A stretch of DNA of 64,000 nucleotides, taken from positions 5,333,324-5,397,323 of the forward strand of contig JABAKD010000009.1 in NCBI GenBank assembly GCA_012845835.1. The letters are read 5' to 3'. The DNA is from Undaria pinnatifida (taxonomy: Eukaryota; Sar; Phaeophyceae; Laminariales; Alariaceae). The notes under the pieces were generated by a model that worked only from the letters and a program-made list of their open reading frames with translations, was not told the DNA's origin and did not search any database. The first letter of the stretch is position 1; each line of letters begins with the position of its first letter. This document shows, piece after piece, positions 59,182-64,000 of the stretch. Made by a program: the position numbers and the translations under genes.

Positions 59182-59506
59182 TAAATACATTTAATTTAGG
59201 ATATTGTTGGTGCTTGCCTGTGAGAACTCCTCAGCTTGTCTTAGACGTAGATTTTTGCCCTTTCCGCGACAACTGGCGATGAGGTCCACCCGACGGCACG
59301 CAACTCCCTCATCGTGCTCGCAGACCCCTGCTCTGCCTACTCTGCCAAGGGCGGCCTCGGCCGTGCCCAACTCATCTCTCACGGGGCATCGATTTTTCGA
59401 GGATTCCATGCCCTTTTTGTCACATGTTTTTTGTTTCTATGATACACGCAAAACGCATTATTCATGATTCCGTTTTTCATGTACGAGTAGACGACAAACC
59501 CGGATA
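59182..59506 (+). repeat. Composite repeat unit A, copy 2
   Basis: Second copy of 55671-56012. It abuts another copy of the fold-back arm sequence, so the two units travel together here. Confidence 0.85.
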
Positions 59507-59526
59507 TACTATAAAAATGAAAATAC

Positions 59527-59695
59527 ACTCCAGCTGTGAGATCGAATATTTTGTCGAAACTCATCTTTGCAAGCTGTGTGTGATACTCCGATCGCGCGTA
59601 TTACGGGTTGTGTGTCCTCATTAAGGATATAGGTCGGCGACTCCCCTTGCAACTACAGTGTAGCTATCAGGGTCAACAGGGTGAAGTTAGGCAGT
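59527..59695 (+). repeat. Third copy of the fold-back arm inner segment
   Basis: Nearly identical to 58651-58825 from 'CACTCCAGCTGTGAG' through 'AACAGGGTGA.GTTAGGCAGT', then diverges. Confidence 0.9.
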
Positions 59696-59899
59696 CGCCC
59701 ATCTATGATGGCCTTGACGTGAATGTGACATCTAATGTCACGTGGTTTCACCTCAACCATGACATGGTTTCACGTCGAAGCTATAAACCATCCTTCTACG
59801 GAGAGCACTCCATTACATTAGGCCACCCTGAATAGTCGTAGATGCAGATCATCTGCCAATCAAAGGATGTCAACAAAACATCCAGAATTGGAAAGGGGA

Positions 59900-62800
59900 T
59901 CGAAGATGCAGCTATTCGAAACAAACGAAAATGAGGCTATAGATTCCCCCACACTTCGTGATTACGAGGCTTAAATGCCTCATTGCAAGATATACAACCC
60001 CATGATGGAGCGCACAACCGTGAGAGCTCGAGAAAGGGTATGTACCTACGGTATACCAGTAGCAATCGGCCTACGAAAACACAAAGGGCGCGGCCACTGA
60101 GCGCAAGGATGCGAAGGGAGCTAAAGAGGAAGGTATAGACGCGGGCACCAAGTCAGAAGAGGAGAAGAGAACACGCGTCACGCTGTGAAAGGCCAGACGA
60201 GTTTACGGCCTGAAGCGTAGTGCCGAAGGGGCGGGCGGTCGGTCCATTTGCCGGAAGATAAGAGAGAAATCAAGAAATACTGCCTGACAGAACGTCAGAG
60301 TCCGCTACGTTGGACATGGACAGCTGACGTGGGGCCATCGGTTGGACGGTGCCAGAAAAACAACCATGACGCGGAGAAGTACGCAAGCGTCTGGCCATTG
60401 GTCGAAAGGCAGAAGAGAAAGAGCCTGACACGAGAGAAAACAAACAACACTACCTAAACTAATGTCAGGGTCCGCGTGGTTGGACCTGGAAGGCTGACGT
60501 GGGACCATAAAGGCAAAACTATCAAGAACCAGTACGCTGAGGTGTAACGGAAGCACAGGGGCCGTAATGTGTGACCTAGGAGGCTAGCATAAGGTCCTTG
60601 TTCAAACTGTGGAACGGGAAACCGAGGCTACCAAAACAAATCGCGAAAACCCAGTGAAAGACAACACCTAAACAGTGGCACAGACAACACCGAAATGGTG
60701 GTACTGGAGGCGTGTGTAATACGCCGGAAAGCTGAACTGTGGGGCAACAGTGGAGGACCCTTTAAAGCTTCTGAGTACAGTACCAAGAAAACGGGAAGGA
60801 ACAGGTGGTGAGGTCACCTAGACAAAGCGATACGCAAACAAGGACGAGACTGAAACGTGGACACAGAAAGACGGAAGGTACTATCGGACGCCGGAAAGAG
60901 AGTCGACATATAACACCTTGAGAAGATAACGGGAACAATGCCAGCAAACGTAGCGAGGCTATTCAACCATAACAAAGCAAGCCAAAAATGGGGTCACCAA
61001 GAAGATACTCGTTCAGCTCGAAGCAGCGCTGGAAGTGTCTAGCTCCAGAAAGAATGCAGGGAACAAAGATAAATATGAAGAAAGCCGCAGCTAGGTACTA
61101 TACGTCGGGAACACGGGGTCGATAACGTGGAGCAACCCTAAAAAGGTAACCGAGAAAAATGCACGGAAAAACAGAAAGTAGACAAATCGTGTCATAGCAA
61201 CGTACTGCAGCCTGACAAAAAGAAAGAGGGTCCATAGCAAGGGACCTTGAAAGGCTACTTTGTGAAAACGAGCAACACTAGGTACGTAGCGAAGGCATTC
61301 CTCCGTAAGCGATTTCGCCGGAAAAAACGACACGAGAGGGGGTCAACTTGGAAAGCCTAAATGGGCTGCGAAGCCAAACAGGGGTCAAAACATGGGACCG
61401 ATGCGACAAGTACGCCAACAAGCCAAGAGCAAAACGGGGGCCAAGAGGAGACGGCCTGTGGACTGCACAGTCAGGACGGGCTGCAAAGCCACGACTAAAG
61501 GCCGGTGTAGTTAAACCCTATGGGCAGGTATGCCGAATAGAATCAAGAAAAAGTGGTCGAGAGAAACAAGACCTGTTGGCTGCAAAGCCAGGACGGGGGT
61601 CAGTGTCGTTGGACCGTAGGGGTAGGGGTGCCGAGAAAAAAGGAAGAAATAGTGGTCCAGGGCAATAGATCCGCTGGCTTCAAAGCTAGAACGGAGCCCG
61701 ACAGCAAGGGGCTCTTCGGGGCAGGTAAAACCAAACAAGAATGTAGAGGCCAAAGAGAACCGACAGATGGGCTGGAGAGTCAACACGGGACCGCTAACGT
61801 GGAACCTAAAGGGGGCTCTCAATGTGAAGCCAGTGGTCGACAATATGGGACCATCTAGACAGTAGCAATAGCTGGAATGCCGTAGTACCAAGTGGCTAGG
61901 GCTAAAGTGCAGCGTCTTCAGTCGTGGGAAGAAGTACGCCAAGAAGCAAGGAAGGTCCAACAACAAAAGGGATGTATGCCAAGGGGCAAGGAAAGTCCAA
62001 CAACAAGAAAGGAGGTAATGCCTCGCGAAACACGAAGCGAAATAACGCGGAAAGCATCCATGTTGTCACCAATCGCATAAGGCGAGGTTGGAACGAGATG
62101 ATGGAAAACCTCGACGTGGTTCGGAAACGCCATGTTTGGTCGGTATGCACGAAAGGTGGAAGGCTTCATCGGCGGTAGAAGGCGGAAGCAAAACCACAAA
62201 GGCGAACACTCGTCGTACTGTAGAAAAGTAAAACAACTTGGGCGCGAGTTCAAGATCAAGGCGCCCATGAAGATCACCAAAAAACGAACAAATGCCAAAT
62301 TTTGAATGCGGCAAAGAAGACAGAAGGCATACTACTACGTTAAAACGTTGTTGGGGCCTCAGTGATACTGAGACTGTAAGGGAATACTTTGGGGAGCCAC
62401 AAGGCGATAACACTGACGACACTGGTGACTACCAGGTAGAATTGTACTGAGACAGTAGTGTCCAAATCTAATACGCGCACTAAGCGTTCACGAACAAATT
62501 CTCCCAGAAGAAAGGAGAGAAGGCTGCTACGGTCGGTCATTTGCTGCACACAGCGATAACCACTAAGGAGCAATCGCGTCCAGAGATAACAAGAAAAAAC
62601 AACTAATACCCGCGTTGCATGGACGCGAAAGCGGAAGGTATAGGTTCCGAAAAAGCACGAACGCCAGAGTCGGGAGGAAATAAGTTCCGAGAATGCACAC
62701 ACTGCAGAGAGGAGGGGGTGTACGTTCCCATCCGGCACATAGTGCGGGGGGAAGGGAAACCAAGATGGAAAAACCAAGCTAAGACGATATTAATTTCAAC

Positions 62801-64000
62801 TCATACCGTGAGAGCGGTTAAAACAGGGTCTTGAGACAACGGAGGGCTCAGAAAATCTGCGAAAGAGCACGCACATGGTGCAGACGATATCTCGGCTGAA
62901 AAGAAATCAGACGAAACTGCTACGATGTCGCGGGCTGATACCGTACGCCGGACAGAGGGAGGGGGCAAGCCACGTACAACTCTAATAATGCCAGCGGCGC
63001 GCATGCACAGCGTGCTCGCGAAGTTCAGGCTAATAAGGACCAAGCGAAACTACCATGGTTTCTGGGGTTGATACTATAAAGAAGCCTAGAGGGGGGGGTT
63101 CGTGAACAAACGACGAACCCGAAAATACTAGCAAAAAGTTGACGTCGTGAAACTCTGAAAATGTGGCCTACTATAAAGCCATTCCTGTTGGAAACTAAGC
63201 CACGAAAAATCGGGAAAAACATACGCGAAAGCACTTGGATGTCCAATCGAAAAGAGGGGACTTGTGCAGGGCGATATGACGCAAACAAGGTGGACAACGC
63301 GCCTCAATAAGCACCTACGGCGTGCGTAGTGTAGAAAACAGAGGAAGGGCCAGAGCACATACCAGGTATACCACAGTAGTAACAGAACAAATACGACGCC
63401 TCAATAAACACCTACGACGTACGTAGTGCAAAGAGGTGAGGAAGGGCCAAGGCATATATGCCATAGCGGTAAGAATCCAAATCCGACGCCTCAATAAGTA
63501 CCAATGACGTACGTAGTGCAAAAAAGCAAAATAATAGTCAAGATGGACATACCACAGCAGGTTTGGGGACAGACTATACGATGCTCCAATATGCACCTAT
63601 TTTGTACGTAGTGCAGAAAGCAAGAAAAAGGCCAACAAAAAAAAAAAACACAGCGGGTTTGCGGGCTGCCTAACAAGGGTACACTAAACCGACGAGAGGA
63701 AACGAAAACAGGGCAGGTTTGAGGCCAAGTTACGAAAACAGGGCAGGCTAAACCGGCACGAACAGGAAGACGGAACCATCACAAATGTTTGGCCTGGTTA
63801 CGAAAATGGAGCAGCTAAACCAGTGGCTGGAAAACCAGGGTGCACACCGACGCAAGCACGCAAACATATGTGCTGGTCAAAAGTGGGACAACCTGAAAAG
63901 TCAAGGCAAAGAAGAGGAACCTTGAAACTGACTGAACAACAAAATCAATCCCGAAAGAAAATCAAGAAGCCAATTGGCACAAAACAAATCCCATGGAAGA
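59900..64000. repeat. Degenerate satellite array, units about 95-100 bp, running off the window
   Basis: Successive 'GGCTGCAAAGCCA'-like landmarks occur at about 61363, 61478, 61578, 61676 and 61769. 'CGCCTCAATAAGCACC' plus 'GACGTACGTAGTGCA' recur at about 63299, 63399, 63487 and 63580. 'GTCAG.GTCCGC..GTTGGAC' occurs at 60296 and 60466. 'TACGAAAACAGGGCAGG' recurs near 63698-63745. The plus strand is strongly enriched in A and G over T and C. Frames on either strand have no domain and reflect the repeat. Confidence 0.7.

Noticed and set aside
60248-63676. Many 60-150 codon frames on both strands in the satellite
   Set aside because: They are short, overlap each other, lack domains and follow the tandem repeat. 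The A/G bias of the plus strand lowers stop frequency on the minus strand.

Overview
The window looks like nuclear DNA of a photosynthetic stramenopile, most likely a brown-alga-type genome. The reasons are GT-AG introns of 0.2-1.2 kb in every host gene I could assemble, abundant trinucleotide repeats, a signal peptide followed by an 'A-F-x-P' cleavage context typical of red-lineage secondary plastids, and many decayed Ty1/copia and Ty3/gypsy elements. The lineage is an inference; nothing in the window names a species.

Host genes occupy the left third. A minus-strand HAD-superfamily hydrolase (about 4.3-6.9 kb, four recognisable exons, 5' end unresolved) is divergently arranged with a plus-strand ATG7 gene. 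I could rebuild ATG7 completely: eight exons, 8916-15834, about 839 codons, with every intron phase consistent. It encodes the E1-like enzyme of autophagy. A third gene on the minus strand (19.2-21.05 kb) has a first exon encoding a plastid-type presequence and a second exon resembling the DUF1997 family.

The middle (21.3-41.8 kb) is a retrotransposon nest. Two copies of one Ty3/gypsy-like element lie head to head and form an almost perfect palindrome with arms of about 5.1 kb and only 14 bases between them (centre near 32964). The right copy continues through protease, reverse transcriptase (RNase H deleted) and integrase to about 41.77 kb. The left copy continues, more diverged, to 21.34 kb. 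It is split by a 3.9-kb insertion of unknown class and by a 1,210-bp hAT-like element that has terminal inverted repeats and an exact 8-bp target-site duplication. The intact right copy serves as the empty site for both insertions. A 5'-truncated Ty1/copia element follows at 45.6-49.7 kb and keeps a short 150-bp 3' LTR.

The right third (50-64 kb) has no gene I recognise. It holds tRNA-like SINE fragments (51.6-52.4 kb) and a family of composite repeats (55.7-59.7 kb). That family includes a fold-back with arms of about 420 bp around a loop carrying a 30-bp minisatellite. From about 59.9 kb to the window edge there is a degenerate satellite of roughly 95-100 bp units, purine-rich on the plus strand.

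Smaller items include a non-tRNA dispersed repeat (three copies) that can form hairpins with GAAA loops, one of them with a compensatory base change between copies. There are also minisatellites inside the ATG7 coding sequence and over the stop codon of the HAD gene.
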